NCBI RefSeq assembly: GCF_000687935.1
Contig: NZ_JHZZ01000001.1
Location: forward strand, 3,482,001-3,546,000
Origin: Polaribacter sp. Hel_I_88
Lineage (GTDB): Bacteria; Bacteroidota; Bacteroidia; Flavobacteriales; Flavobacteriaceae
Reading direction: 5' to 3'
DNA: 64,000 nt
In this document: in pieces, positions 42,694 to 50,199 of the stretch
Numbering within the stretch: the stretch's first letter is position 1
Layout: the number at the start of each line of letters is the position of its first letter
The notes under the pieces: generated by a model
What the model saw: only the letters and a program-made list of their open reading frames with translations
The model's database searches: none
Told to the model about the DNA's origin: nothing
Made by a program: the position numbers and the translations under genes

Positions 42694-43449
42694 TCAGTCA
42701 ATCCAGTTTTTAAAATCTTTAACACGTTCTCTGCTCACAATAATTTCTTGTTCGTTGTAAGAATGTAAAATTAATTTTAAACGCGAATTAGAATACGCTA
42801 TAATATCTTTTATGGCATTTATCTGCACAATAAAAGTTCTATTGACTCTAAAAAAATGTTCTGGATCTAATTGTTCTTGCCAATATTCAAGAGAATTATC
42901 TAACAAGTGATTTCGGTTTTCTTGTGTATGAATGAAGGTTGATTTATTTTCACTATAAAAACATTCCACTTCATCAATATTGATAATTTTAATATGCTGA
43001 CCAACTTTAATCGTTAAACGTTTTTTGAATTTTCTATCAACAGGATTTATTAATAATTTTCTAATATCATCTAAATTTACTTGAACATTAGATTGTTTTG
43101 GGTAGTTGGCTTTGAACTTGTTTACAGCAACTTCTAACTCATCATCATCTAAAGGTTTTAGCAAATAATCGATGCTATTAAGTTTGAAGGCTTTTAGAGC
43201 ATATTCATCATAAGCTGTAGTAAAAATAATGGCAGATTTTACCTCAATTTCTTCAAAAATCTCAAAAGACAAACCATCAGAAAGCTGAATATCTAAAAAA
43301 ATTAAATCTGGATGTTCGTTATTTTGCAACCAATTTAAAGATTCTTCAACAGAATGCAACATTTGCTGCACATCAATTTCTAAAGCTGCTAACATTCTGT
43401 GTAGTCTTCTTGCTGCTGGTTTTTCGTCTTCTATAATTAGTACTTTCAT
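42694..43449 (-). CDS. LytTR-family response regulator
   Basis: A 251-residue response regulator. The receiver domain (about 1-118) has the acidic pocket (IIEDE), phospho-acceptor Asp53 in LIFLDIQLSDG, TTAYDEYALKAF and the conserved KPLDDDEL lysine. The LytTR DNA-binding domain (about 145-250) contains IKIINIDEVECFYSENKSTF and HFFRVNRTFIVQI. The probable partner is the LytS-type kinase gene at the head of the same operon. The ATG at 43449 is preceded by only 11 bases and then by 15 heptamer repeats, so expression of this gene is likely to depend on repeat number. Confidence 0.93.
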   Translation of the reverse strand: MKVLIIEDEKPAARRLHRMLAALEIDVQQMLHSVEESLNWLQNNEHPDLIFLDIQLSDGLSFEIFEEIEVKSAIIFTTAYDEYALKAFKLNSIDYLLKPLDDDELEVAVNKFKANYPKQSNVQVNLDDIRKLLINPVDRKFKKRLTIKVGQHIKIINIDEVECFYSENKSTFIHTQENRNHLLDNSLEYWQEQLDPEHFFRVNRTFIVQINAIKDIIAYSNSRLKLILHSYNEQEIIVSRERVKDFKNWID

Positions 43450-43460
43450 TTTTAAACGGT

Positions 43461-43565
43461 GGTTAGTGGTTAGTGGTTAGTGGTTAGTGGTTAGTGGTTA
43501 GTGGTTAGTGGTTAGTGGTTAGTGGTTAGTGGTTAGTGGTTAGTGGTTAGTGGTTAGTGGTTAGT
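43461..43565. repeat. Heptanucleotide microsatellite, 15 copies of GGTTAGT
   Basis: Exactly 15 uninterrupted copies of GGTTAGT (ACTAACC on the coding strand of the regulator), 105 bases. It ends 11 bases upstream of the LytTR response regulator start codon and lies in the untranslated gap after the last 2TM gene. Long perfect repeats of this type change copy number by slipped-strand mispairing. A non-coding location beside a start codon changes spacing or mRNA structure rather than reading frame. Confidence 0.97.
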
Positions 43566-43629
43566 GAAGTTAAAAAACTTAAAACAAAATAGTTAACTAA
43601 GAGTTATTTTTTTTAAATTTAAAAAGTAC

Positions 43630-43671
43630 TCTTTTATCTTTTATCTTTTCTCTTTTTTCTATTTTTTCTCA
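43630..43671 (-). other. Purine-rich tract after the last 2TM gene
   Basis: On the minus strand this 42-base stretch is almost only A and G, with AAAAGAT units in tandem. It sits between the 2TM gene stop codon and the heptamer array. Possible roles are as an mRNA feature or unusual DNA structure; no evidence distinguishes these from chance composition. Confidence 0.4.
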
Positions 43672-43692
43672 CTCAACTATTTTTCAACCAAT

Positions 43693-44004
43693 TTACTCAT
43701 TCATAAATTCCTTAATCTTTTTTTCTTCCCAATTTTTGGTAAACCTATTTGTAAATCCAAAAGTATTTATGGCATCAGCAACCAAAAATATTCCCCAAAT
43801 AAACCAAATAGGAATATGTGTAAAACCATCATCGTTAAAATGATTACTGATTACAAAATCTCCAAAAATTTTAAATGAAAATTTCCAAACAAAAGCCAAA
43901 AACAAATTTACTAGAATATAAGCTACAACATGTTTATAGAATTCTTTTAGGTCTTTAACTCTTTTCTTGGCTTTTAGTAAACTTTTATCCTTAGAATTTT
44001 TCAT
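43693..44004 (-). CDS. 2TM domain protein (fourth stand-alone copy)
   Basis: A 103-residue protein: basic N-terminus with the family motif KAKKRVKDLKEFYKHVVAYI, two transmembrane helices (about 27-48 and 66-86) joined by a longer loop (KIFGDFVISNHFNDDG), and the C-terminal signature NWEEKKIKEFMNE. 2TM proteins are a Bacteroidota family of unknown biochemical role. The gene overlaps the preceding 2TM gene by 14 bases and is the last one before the regulator. Confidence 0.88.
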   Translation of the reverse strand: MKNSKDKSLLKAKKRVKDLKEFYKHVVAYILVNLFLAFVWKFSFKIFGDFVISNHFNDDGFTHIPIWFIWGIFLVADAINTFGFTNRFTKNWEEKKIKEFMNE

Positions 44005-44344
44005 GATTTTTAAAATTTATTTTTCGTTGATCTTCTTTCTCTAACAGCTCTTTAATTTTCTTTTCTTCCCAGTCTTTCCCTAAACCTAAAGATTTAAAAC
44101 CGAAAACGCCCATGAAATGAAAAAACAATCCTATTCCCCAAAAAAGGATTGTGGAGTATACTCCAAAATTAGTGATAGCATCATAAAAGCTATAACCACT
44201 TTGCATTAAACCGAAAATAATAATTCCGCTTAAAAAAATATTTACTAAAACATATACAATCAAATGAATATAAAAACCTTTTATAGCTTTTACCCTCTTT
44301 TTAGCCTTCATATAACTGTGTTCTTGTGCATAATTCGATTCCAT
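43991..44344 (-). CDS. 2TM domain protein (third stand-alone copy)
   Basis: A 117-residue protein with AKKRVKAIKGFYIHLIVYVL at the first helix, a second helix (VYSTILFWGIGLFFHFMGVF) and the signature DWEEKKIKELLEKE, followed by a polar extension that overlaps the next gene. The loop between helices is of the longer type. It follows the second copy by four bases. Function unknown; probably interacts within the membrane with the kinase or the other 2TM proteins. Confidence 0.88.
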   Translation of the reverse strand: MESNYAQEHSYMKAKKRVKAIKGFYIHLIVYVLVNIFLSGIIIFGLMQSGYSFYDAITNFGVYSTILFWGIGLFFHFMGVFGFKSLGLGKDWEEKKIKELLEKEDQRKINFKNHEKF

Positions 44345-44348
44345 ATTT

Positions 44349-44636
44349 TTACTTTTGTTCGTTAATAAATTCTTTAATTTTTTTCTCTTCCCATTTTTTT
44401 CCGAAACCTAATAAATTAAACCCGAAAATTTTAAGCCAGTGCATAAAAAGTCCTGTTCCCCAACCAACAAGAGAAAACCAAAACCAATGAAAATGAGGTT
44501 CGTATGTTAGGTTGATAAAAATAAGTACAGAAATTACCACACAATAAATGGCTAAATGTGTATAAAATCCTTTTACTTGTTTTACTCTTTTTTGAGCTTT
44601 TAAATAGCGTTCGTCTTTTTTTAGTGTTGGTCTCAT
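44349..44636 (-). CDS. 2TM domain protein (second stand-alone copy), closest to the kinase tail
   Basis: A 95-residue protein. KAQKRVKQVKGFYTHLAIYC begins the first helix; the loop YEPHFHWFWFSLVGWGTG and second helix match the kinase tail (YSPGFYWFWFPLFGWGLG) far better than they match the other copies. The signature KWEEKKIKEFINE closes the protein. This suggests that the fused domain and this free copy derive from each other. One base separates its ATG from the previous stop. Confidence 0.88.
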   Translation of the reverse strand: MRPTLKKDERYLKAQKRVKQVKGFYTHLAIYCVVISVLIFINLTYEPHFHWFWFSLVGWGTGLFMHWLKIFGFNLLGFGKKWEEKKIKEFINEQK

Positions 44637-44637
44637 C

Positions 44638-44961
44638 TTATTTTCTAATATCTTGTTGATTCATATATTCCTTTATCTTTCTTTGTTCCCAATTATTATT
44701 AAAAAGCAATCCTAATCCAAAAACATTAATAGCTCTAAAAACAATTCCTATTCCCCAGAAAATCCAAATTATATAATTACCAATGTTATAAAAAGAATCC
44801 TTAAAAGTGTCTCCATCATTCATATCACCTACTATAAAAATGCTTGTTAAAAAGGTATTTACAATAATGTATATTGCCAAATGTTTATAAAATTTGCTAA
44901 TTTTTTCAACCCTTTTTTTAACTAAAACATACTTTTGCTCTTTTGTGAATTGCGTTTCCAT
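44638..44961 (-). CDS. 2TM domain protein (first stand-alone copy)
   Basis: A 107-residue protein with VKKRVEKISKFYKHLAIYII at the first helix, an acidic longer loop (GDMNDGDTFKDSFYNI), a second helix (YIIWIFWGIGIVFRAINVF) and the signature NWEQRKIKEYMNQQ. Its start codon overlaps the kinase stop codon (TAATG), so translation is coupled to the kinase. Confidence 0.88.
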   Translation of the reverse strand: METQFTKEQKYVLVKKRVEKISKFYKHLAIYIIVNTFLTSIFIVGDMNDGDTFKDSFYNIGNYIIWIFWGIGIVFRAINVFGLGLLFNNNWEQRKIKEYMNQQDIRK

Positions 44962-46322
44962 TATCGTAATCTTTTTTGTTTATTTTCTTCCTCCATCAAC
45001 TCATTAATTTTTCTTTCCTCCCAATTTTTGCCAAGAAATACACTGTAGTTATTTACTTCTAAAAAGTGGAATGTTAAACCTAATCCCCAACCAAATAATG
45101 GAAACCAGAACCAATAAAAACCAGGAGAATAATTTAAATTGATAAAAATTAAAAAAGGAATTACTATACAGTAAGTAGCTAAATTCTGGTAAAATTCTTT
45201 TAATTTTTCTACCTTTTCTACTGCTTTTACATACTTGTTGTTTTCTAAATTGTCTGAATACATACTATCGTTCATTTTATATAAGAGAGGCAAGCTCACC
45301 TTAAAAGTTTTGTTATTATTTTCTATTTTCACTCCTTTTTGAGTGATAAGCCCATATCTATCAGCAATGTTCTGCAAACCTACTTTGGTACTTTTGCCAA
45401 TCGCTTCTTTTGGGTTAATGTTGTTTTCAATGATTAAATAATTATCCTCCTGATAAATTTTAATTGTTAATGGTTTAGAAGGCGAAACCACATTGTGTTT
45501 TACTGCATTTTCTAGTAATAATTGTAAAGAAAGTGGTACAATTTTTAAATTACTGTCTTTTATTTCTTCAGGAATATGAAACTGAACAGCATCCTCAAAA
45601 CGCATTCCTAATAACTGCATATAGGTTTTAGCAAATTTAAGCTCTTCTGAAACTGGCACTAAATCTTTATTTCTCTGCTCTAAAACATATCTGTAAACTT
45701 TAGATAGTTTTGTGGTAAATTTTTCTGCTTGCGCAGGATTTTCGCCAATTAAACTTGTTAATACATTTAAGCTGTTAAACAAAAAATGCGGATCTAACTG
45801 ATTTTTTAAAGACTCGAACTTGGCTGTTTCTGTTTTTGCTACAATTTCTTGTTTTGTACTTTCTTGTTTTACAGAGTTTTTCCACTCAATCATAAAATCT
45901 CTTGCATGTAAAAAAGCAGATACCCCAAAAGAAAGGATGATGTAAAAAATGTGTTGCCAAAGAAAACTACCTGAAAAAAAACGTTCTGAATTATTCCCTG
46001 AAATAATGATAAAATTCACATAATTTATTAGTAAAACAATAGGTACTGTATATATTATTGTGCTAATTATACCAGCCCAAACTCTAGCATTGGTTTGCTC
46101 TACCCAATCCCATTTTATACTTAAAAAGTCATTTATAATACCTTGAGCAAAACCCAATCCAAAAGAATACATAGCAGAAATTAAAATACAATAACTTATT
46201 GCTTTTATAGAAAAGTCTTGATTTATTAATGTAAAGAATAATGCAAATATTAAAGTTATTTTAAGGCTTACAATAAAACTTTCTTTGTAATTACTTTTTG
46301 ATATTCTGCTATTAGAACTCAT
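44961..46322 (-). CDS. LytS-type sensor histidine kinase with C-terminal 2TM domain
   Basis: A 453-residue protein. Four hydrophobic helices (about 17-35, 43-65, 82-108, 121-140) form the membrane part. The His_kinase domain starts at about 170 with KNQLDPHFLFNSLNVL (His179 phospho-acceptor), followed by the N box LLLENAVKHN and the ATP-lid KVGLQNIADRYG. After SLPLLYK a complete 2TM domain begins at about 365 (AVEKVEKLKEFYQNLATYC, then FGWGLGLTFHF and NWEERKINELMEEE). A membrane domain behind the kinase core is unusual for LytS proteins. It probably phosphorylates the LytTR regulator encoded downstream. Confidence 0.93.
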   Translation of the reverse strand: MSSNSRISKSNYKESFIVSLKITLIFALFFTLINQDFSIKAISYCILISAMYSFGLGFAQGIINDFLSIKWDWVEQTNARVWAGIISTIIYTVPIVLLINYVNFIIISGNNSERFFSGSFLWQHIFYIILSFGVSAFLHARDFMIEWKNSVKQESTKQEIVAKTETAKFESLKNQLDPHFLFNSLNVLTSLIGENPAQAEKFTTKLSKVYRYVLEQRNKDLVPVSEELKFAKTYMQLLGMRFEDAVQFHIPEEIKDSNLKIVPLSLQLLLENAVKHNVVSPSKPLTIKIYQEDNYLIIENNINPKEAIGKSTKVGLQNIADRYGLITQKGVKIENNNKTFKVSLPLLYKMNDSMYSDNLENNKYVKAVEKVEKLKEFYQNLATYCIVIPFLIFINLNYSPGFYWFWFPLFGWGLGLTFHFLEVNNYSVFLGKNWEERKINELMEEENKQKRLR

Positions 46323-46340
46323 ATTCTATATAATGTTTTA

Positions 46341-46754
46341 CTAAAATTTAATATCTAAAGATACATTTTTATCAGCAACTACAAACTTTGCTTTTTCAAA
46401 ATTTGGTGGCCCTAAAGTCATGTCGTTGTTAGATGCTCCATAATCTTCTAAAGGCATTCCATTTGTTGCAAAGTCCATTTTATCATTGTTATTTTTATCA
46501 TGGTAACATACAATTGCATATTCACCTGCTGGAACATCTTTAAAAATTACTGTACTTTTTCCATCTATAATTTCTGCGTTTTGAGCCTGTAAAGGTATTT
46601 TTTGAAATGTGGTTTTATTATACAAAGCAAAACCAACTTTACCAGAATCTGATGTTACATTTACAACAGTTGCTGTTATTGTTTTGTTTTGAGCTGTTAT
46701 TGATGTTGAAATAAATAAAGCTGCTGCTACTAAAAGTGTTACTAAAAATTTCAT
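46341..46754 (-). CDS. DUF2141 secreted protein
   Basis: A 137-residue protein with a cleavable signal (MKFLVTLLVAAALFISTSIT, cut near AQ). The DUF2141 domain (about 25-135) contains GKVGFALYNKTTF, AEIIDGKSTVIFKDVPAGEY and YHDKNNNDKMDFATNGMP, a calcium-loop-like acidic motif. It lies 18 bases upstream of the kinase gene and is the first gene of the operon, so it may be the extracytoplasmic input or an output of the two-component system. Its molecular role is unknown. Confidence 0.88.
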   Translation of the reverse strand: MKFLVTLLVAAALFISTSITAQNKTITATVVNVTSDSGKVGFALYNKTTFQKIPLQAQNAEIIDGKSTVIFKDVPAGEYAIVCYHDKNNNDKMDFATNGMPLEDYGASNNDMTLGPPNFEKAKFVVADKNVSLDIKF

Positions 46755-47228
46755 AATATTAAGTTTTAATGATTAATTATGATACAAAGATGCAACTGAA
46801 GTCTAGTTTTTAAAAGTAAAGAATACCCAACTGTGTTTTTTTTAGGCTGAATTGTAAAAATTTAAATCTTTTGGTGAAATCAAATTCTATAAATTGAATA
46901 ATTCTTAATAAACATAGGTCTAAAAAAAGGAATATTTTTGAAACTAGATGAATTACTTAAATAATCATAAAAATTTTAAAAAAAACTTCGATAATTACTA
47001 ATTTTTAAAAAAAATAAATACATTTGTTTTTCAAAAAAGATATAAAGTTGTTTAAAACAAATTTCATAAATGCATTATCTGTTTCTACTTTAACAAGTAA
47101 AAATTTTATTTTGCGTCGCTTTTTTTCTCCTCGCCCTTTGGGTGTATAATCTCTTTGGAATTAGGTGCGTCCAATTCTTCATTTAAGTACATATCAACAA
47201 AACATTTTTCAACTTAAAATACAATACA
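46755..47228. other. Divergent gap between the kinase operon and the arginine cluster
   Basis: This 474-base, very AT-rich stretch holds no gene. The right-hand part is less AT-rich and contains a small CCC-TTT-GGG hairpin (about 47136-47142) and a better one at 47159-47178 (GAATT-A-GG / CC-AATTC with a TGCGT loop), 50 bases before the first arginine gene. These may be part of its leader. No known riboswitch class was recognised. Confidence 0.4.
46785..46792 (-). promoter_or_regulatory. Possible -7 box for the DUF2141-kinase operon
   Basis: CATCTTTG on the minus strand differs at one base from TAnnTTTG and would give a leader of about 25 bases before the DUF2141 start. No matching -33 box was found. 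Confidence 0.3.
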
Positions 47229-47846
47229 ATGAAAATTGTAATTGCAAATACAACACATATAAAATACGCAGAAATCATCTGTGAAACTATTGCTGAAGCT
47301 GCGCTTGTTAGAGGTACAGGAATTGCCAAAAGAAAACCTGAATATATTGCAACAAAAATGGAAAATAACAATGCTGTTATTGCTTTAGATGGCGATAAAT
47401 TTGCAGGTTTTTGTTATATAGAAAAATGGGGACATGGAAAATTCGTTGCCAATTCAGGTTTAATTGTGCATCCTGATTATAGAAATATTGGATTGGCAAA
47501 AAGTATTAAAGAAGTAATTTTTAAACACTCCAGAACCAAATTCCCAGATGCAAAAGTATTTAGTATCACAACTGGTTTGGCTGTTATGAAACTAAATAGC
47601 GATTTAGGCTATAAACCAGTAACATTTTCTGAACTTACAGACGATCAAACCTTTTGGGATGGTTGCCAAACATGTAGAAACTATGACATTTTAACTAGAA
47701 CTAATAGAAAAATGTGTTTATGCACAGGCATGTTATATGATCCTAACAATAATAATAAATCAGCTTCTAAAGAAGTAAAAGAAAGTGTTTTTAAAAGATT
47801 AAAAAATATGAAACAGAATTTGTTTCTAAAACATGAAAAGAAATGA
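47229..47846 (+). CDS. GNAT acyltransferase of the arginine cluster (N-acylglutamate synthase candidate)
   Basis: A 205-residue GNAT-fold protein: SGLIVHPDYRNIGLAKSIKE is the acyl-CoA-binding loop. After the GNAT core lie four cysteines in the arrangement Cys146-x2-Cys149 and Cys163-x-Cys165 (GCQTC and CLC), a possible zinc site not typical of simple GNAT enzymes. Its place at the head of the arginine genes, overlapping argG by 4 bases, suggests the first step, acylation of glutamate, since no other argA or argJ is present. Whether the acyl group is acetyl or succinyl cannot be told. Confidence 0.8.
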   Translation: MKIVIANTTHIKYAEIICETIAEAALVRGTGIAKRKPEYIATKMENNNAVIALDGDKFAGFCYIEKWGHGKFVANSGLIVHPDYRNIGLAKSIKEVIFKHSRTKFPDAKVFSITTGLAVMKLNSDLGYKPVTFSELTDDQTFWDGCQTCRNYDILTRTNRKMCLCTGMLYDPNNNNKSASKEVKESVFKRLKNMKQNLFLKHEKK

Positions 47847-49021
47847 AAAAATTAGTTATTGCTTACAGTGGTGGTTTAGACACATCTTACTGTGCTGTAA
47901 GTTTATCAAAAGAGTATGATGTACACGCAGTAAGTGTAAATACTGGTGGTTTTACATCCGAAGAAATAAAAAACATAGAAAGTAATGCTTATAAAATGGG
48001 CGTTTCTACCTATAAAAATATTGATGCAGTTGCTACTTTTTATACTAAAGTTGTAAAGTATTTAATTTTTGGGAATGTTTTAAAAAACAATTCTTATCCA
48101 CTTTCTGTAAGTGCAGAAAGAATTATTCAAGCCATCGAAATTATTGAATACGCTAAAAGTATTGATGCCGAATATATTGCGCATGGAAGTACTGGAGCAG
48201 GAAATGATCAAGTTCGTTTTGATATGATTTTCCAAACATTGGCACCAAATATCAAAATAATTACGCCAATTAGAGATCAAAAGTTAACAAGACAAGAAGA
48301 AATAGATTATTTAAAAGCGGAAGGGATTGATATGCCTTGGGAAAAATCTAAATATTCTGTGAATAAAGGTTTGTGGGGCACAAGTGTTGGTGGTGTTGAA
48401 ACCCTAACGTCAGAAGATGCTTTACCAGAAACTGCTTATCCATCTCAACTAGAAAAAGAATATCCTGTTAAAGTAAAGTTGACGTTCAAAAAAGGGGAAT
48501 TGGTTAAATTTAATGGAAAGAAAAACAAACCAGAAGTAAACATCGAAAAGCTAAACGAAATTGCATCAAAATATGCCATTGGTAGAGATATTCATGTTGG
48601 TGATACTATTGTTGGTACAAAAGGTAGAGTTGGTTTTGAAGCTGCAGCTGCTTTAATTACTATAAAAGCGCATCATTTGTTAGAAAAACACACGTTAACA
48701 AAATGGCAATTGCAACATAAAGAATATTTGTCTAGTTTTTACGGAATGCATTTACATGAAGGCCAATATTTAGATCCTGTTATGAGAGATATTGAATCGT
48801 TTTTACAAAATTCTCAAAATATGGTATCTGGTGATGTTGTTGTAACACTAAAACCCTATCATTTTTCTTTGGATGGAATTGTGTCTAAACACGATTTAAT
48901 GTCGAGCGCATTTAGTACGTATGGTGAAGAAAACAAAGCTTGGACAGCAGATGATGCCAAAGGTTTTATCAAGATTTTAGGAAATCAGAATAAAATATAT
49001 CAACAGGTAAATAAAAAATAA
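47843..49021 (+). CDS. argG: Argininosuccinate synthase
   Basis: A 392-residue enzyme joining citrulline and aspartate with ATP. AYSGGLDTSYC is the N-type pyrophosphatase P-loop; VSVNTGGFT, AHGSTGAGNDQVRFD and WGTSVGGVETL are the substrate-binding segments. The start overlaps the acyltransferase stop (ATGA). It is the penultimate step in arginine formation; argH is the last gene of the cluster. Confidence 0.95.
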   Translation: MKKLVIAYSGGLDTSYCAVSLSKEYDVHAVSVNTGGFTSEEIKNIESNAYKMGVSTYKNIDAVATFYTKVVKYLIFGNVLKNNSYPLSVSAERIIQAIEIIEYAKSIDAEYIAHGSTGAGNDQVRFDMIFQTLAPNIKIITPIRDQKLTRQEEIDYLKAEGIDMPWEKSKYSVNKGLWGTSVGGVETLTSEDALPETAYPSQLEKEYPVKVKLTFKKGELVKFNGKKNKPEVNIEKLNEIASKYAIGRDIHVGDTIVGTKGRVGFEAAAALITIKAHHLLEKHTLTKWQLQHKEYLSSFYGMHLHEGQYLDPVMRDIESFLQNSQNMVSGDVVVTLKPYHFSLDGIVSKHDLMSSAFSTYGEENKAWTADDAKGFIKILGNQNKIYQQVNKK

Positions 49022-49034
49022 GCTTAACTGTTGA

Positions 49035-49092
49035 ATTGTTTAATTGTGTAACTGAACAATTAAACGATTAAACGATTACACAATAAAACAAT
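49035..49092 (+). promoter_or_regulatory. Alternative stem-loops before argC
   Basis: The segment 49034-49051 can pair either with 49056-49069 (14 pairs, one G-U) or with 49076-49092 (16 of 17), and the second option covers the first two bases of the argC ATG at 49091. The two structures exclude each other. It may be a translational switch or only a dispersed AT-rich repeat. Confidence 0.35.
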
Positions 49093-50071
49093 GAATTTAG
49101 AAGTAGGAATTATTGGTGGAGCAGGTTATACAGCAGGAGAATTAATTCGTTTGCTATTACATCACCCTGAAACAACTATCAATTTTGTGTATAGTACTTC
49201 TAATGCTGGCAACAAATTGTATAAAGTGCATCAAGATTTAATTGGATCTACAGAAATTAGTTTTGCTGATACAATAAATACCAATGTTGATGTTCTCTTT
49301 TTATGTTTAGGTCATGGAAATTCTACAAAATTCTTAAAAGAAAATAGTTTTTCTTCGGATACAAAAATTATCGATTTAAGTAACGATTTTAGATTAAATG
49401 CTGATAAAGTTTTAGACGAAAAAGAATTTGTATATGGATTGCCAGAATTACAAAAGGATAAAATAAAATCAGCACAATATATTGCAAATCCTGGTTGTTT
49501 TGCAACAGCGTTACAATTAGCCATTTTGCCTTTGGCTGCAAATAGTTTACTGAAAAATGATGTTCACATCAATGCTGTAACTGGAGCAACTGGAGCAGGA
49601 ACTTCTTTATCTGAAACCACTCATTTTACATACAGAGATAATAATTTTTCTCATTATAAAGCATTTACACATCAACATTTAGGTGAAATAAATCAAACTG
49701 TACACCAATTGCAAAATGATTTTAATTCAGAAATTAACTTTATGCCAAATAGGGGTAACTTCTCGAGAGGAATTTTTGCAACTACCTACACAAAATTTAA
49801 AGGTTCTTTAAGTGATGCAAAAAAAATGTATCAAGACTTTTACAAAGATGCTGCTTTTACGTTTGTTTCTGATGATGAAATTCACATGAAACAAGTTGTA
49901 AATACAAATAAATGCATCATTCATTTAGCAAAACACGATAACAAATTATTAATTACAAGTGTTATCGATAATTTATTAAAAGGAGCTTCAGGACAAGCAA
50001 TTCAAAACATGAATTTAATGTACAATTTTAAAGAATCTTTAGGATTGAATTTAAAAGCAAATTATTTTTAA
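49091..50071 (+). CDS. argC: N-acyl-gamma-glutamyl-phosphate reductase
   Basis: A 326-residue NADPH-dependent reductase. GIIGGAGYTAGELIRLLLHH is the dinucleotide-binding N-terminus; ANPGCFATALQLAI holds the catalytic cysteine; GATGAGTSLSETTHF and HQHLGEINQ are substrate-binding. It reduces the acylglutamyl phosphate made by ArgB to the semialdehyde. Start ATG at 49091. A perfect palindrome follows the stop codon directly. Confidence 0.94.
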   Translation: MNLEVGIIGGAGYTAGELIRLLLHHPETTINFVYSTSNAGNKLYKVHQDLIGSTEISFADTINTNVDVLFLCLGHGNSTKFLKENSFSSDTKIIDLSNDFRLNADKVLDEKEFVYGLPELQKDKIKSAQYIANPGCFATALQLAILPLAANSLLKNDVHINAVTGATGAGTSLSETTHFTYRDNNFSHYKAFTHQHLGEINQTVHQLQNDFNSEINFMPNRGNFSRGIFATTYTKFKGSLSDAKKMYQDFYKDAAFTFVSDDEIHMKQVVNTNKCIIHLAKHDNKLLITSVIDNLLKGASGQAIQNMNLMYNFKESLGLNLKANYF

Positions 50072-50091
50072 CAAGGGGTTTAAACCCCTTG
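50072..50091. repeat. Dispersed palindrome, copy 4
   Basis: CAAGGGGTTT / AAACCCCTTG, perfect, beginning at the base after the argC stop codon. It can form a hairpin in the arginine operon transcript, possibly lowering read-through or protecting the upstream mRNA. Confidence 0.85.
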
Positions 50092-50168
50092 TTATTAGAT
50101 AGGTAATAATTAAAACACCTAAAAGGTCAAAAAAAAGACTTGCAGGATATAACATAACAATAAGAATC

Positions 50169-50195
50169 ACTTTCCTTTGGAAAGGTTAGGATAGA
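50169..50195. repeat. Dispersed CTTTCC-TTT-GGAAAG hairpin
   Basis: An inverted copy of the element at 30332-30348 with the adjacent GGTTAGGAT conserved. It lies just upstream of proC (start 50200). Confidence 0.55.
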
Positions 50196-50199
50196 AATT

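Noticed and set aside
43461..43565. Heptamer array considered as a CRISPR or telomere-like feature
   Set aside because: The units touch each other without spacers, and the sequence is internal to an operon; it is a microsatellite.
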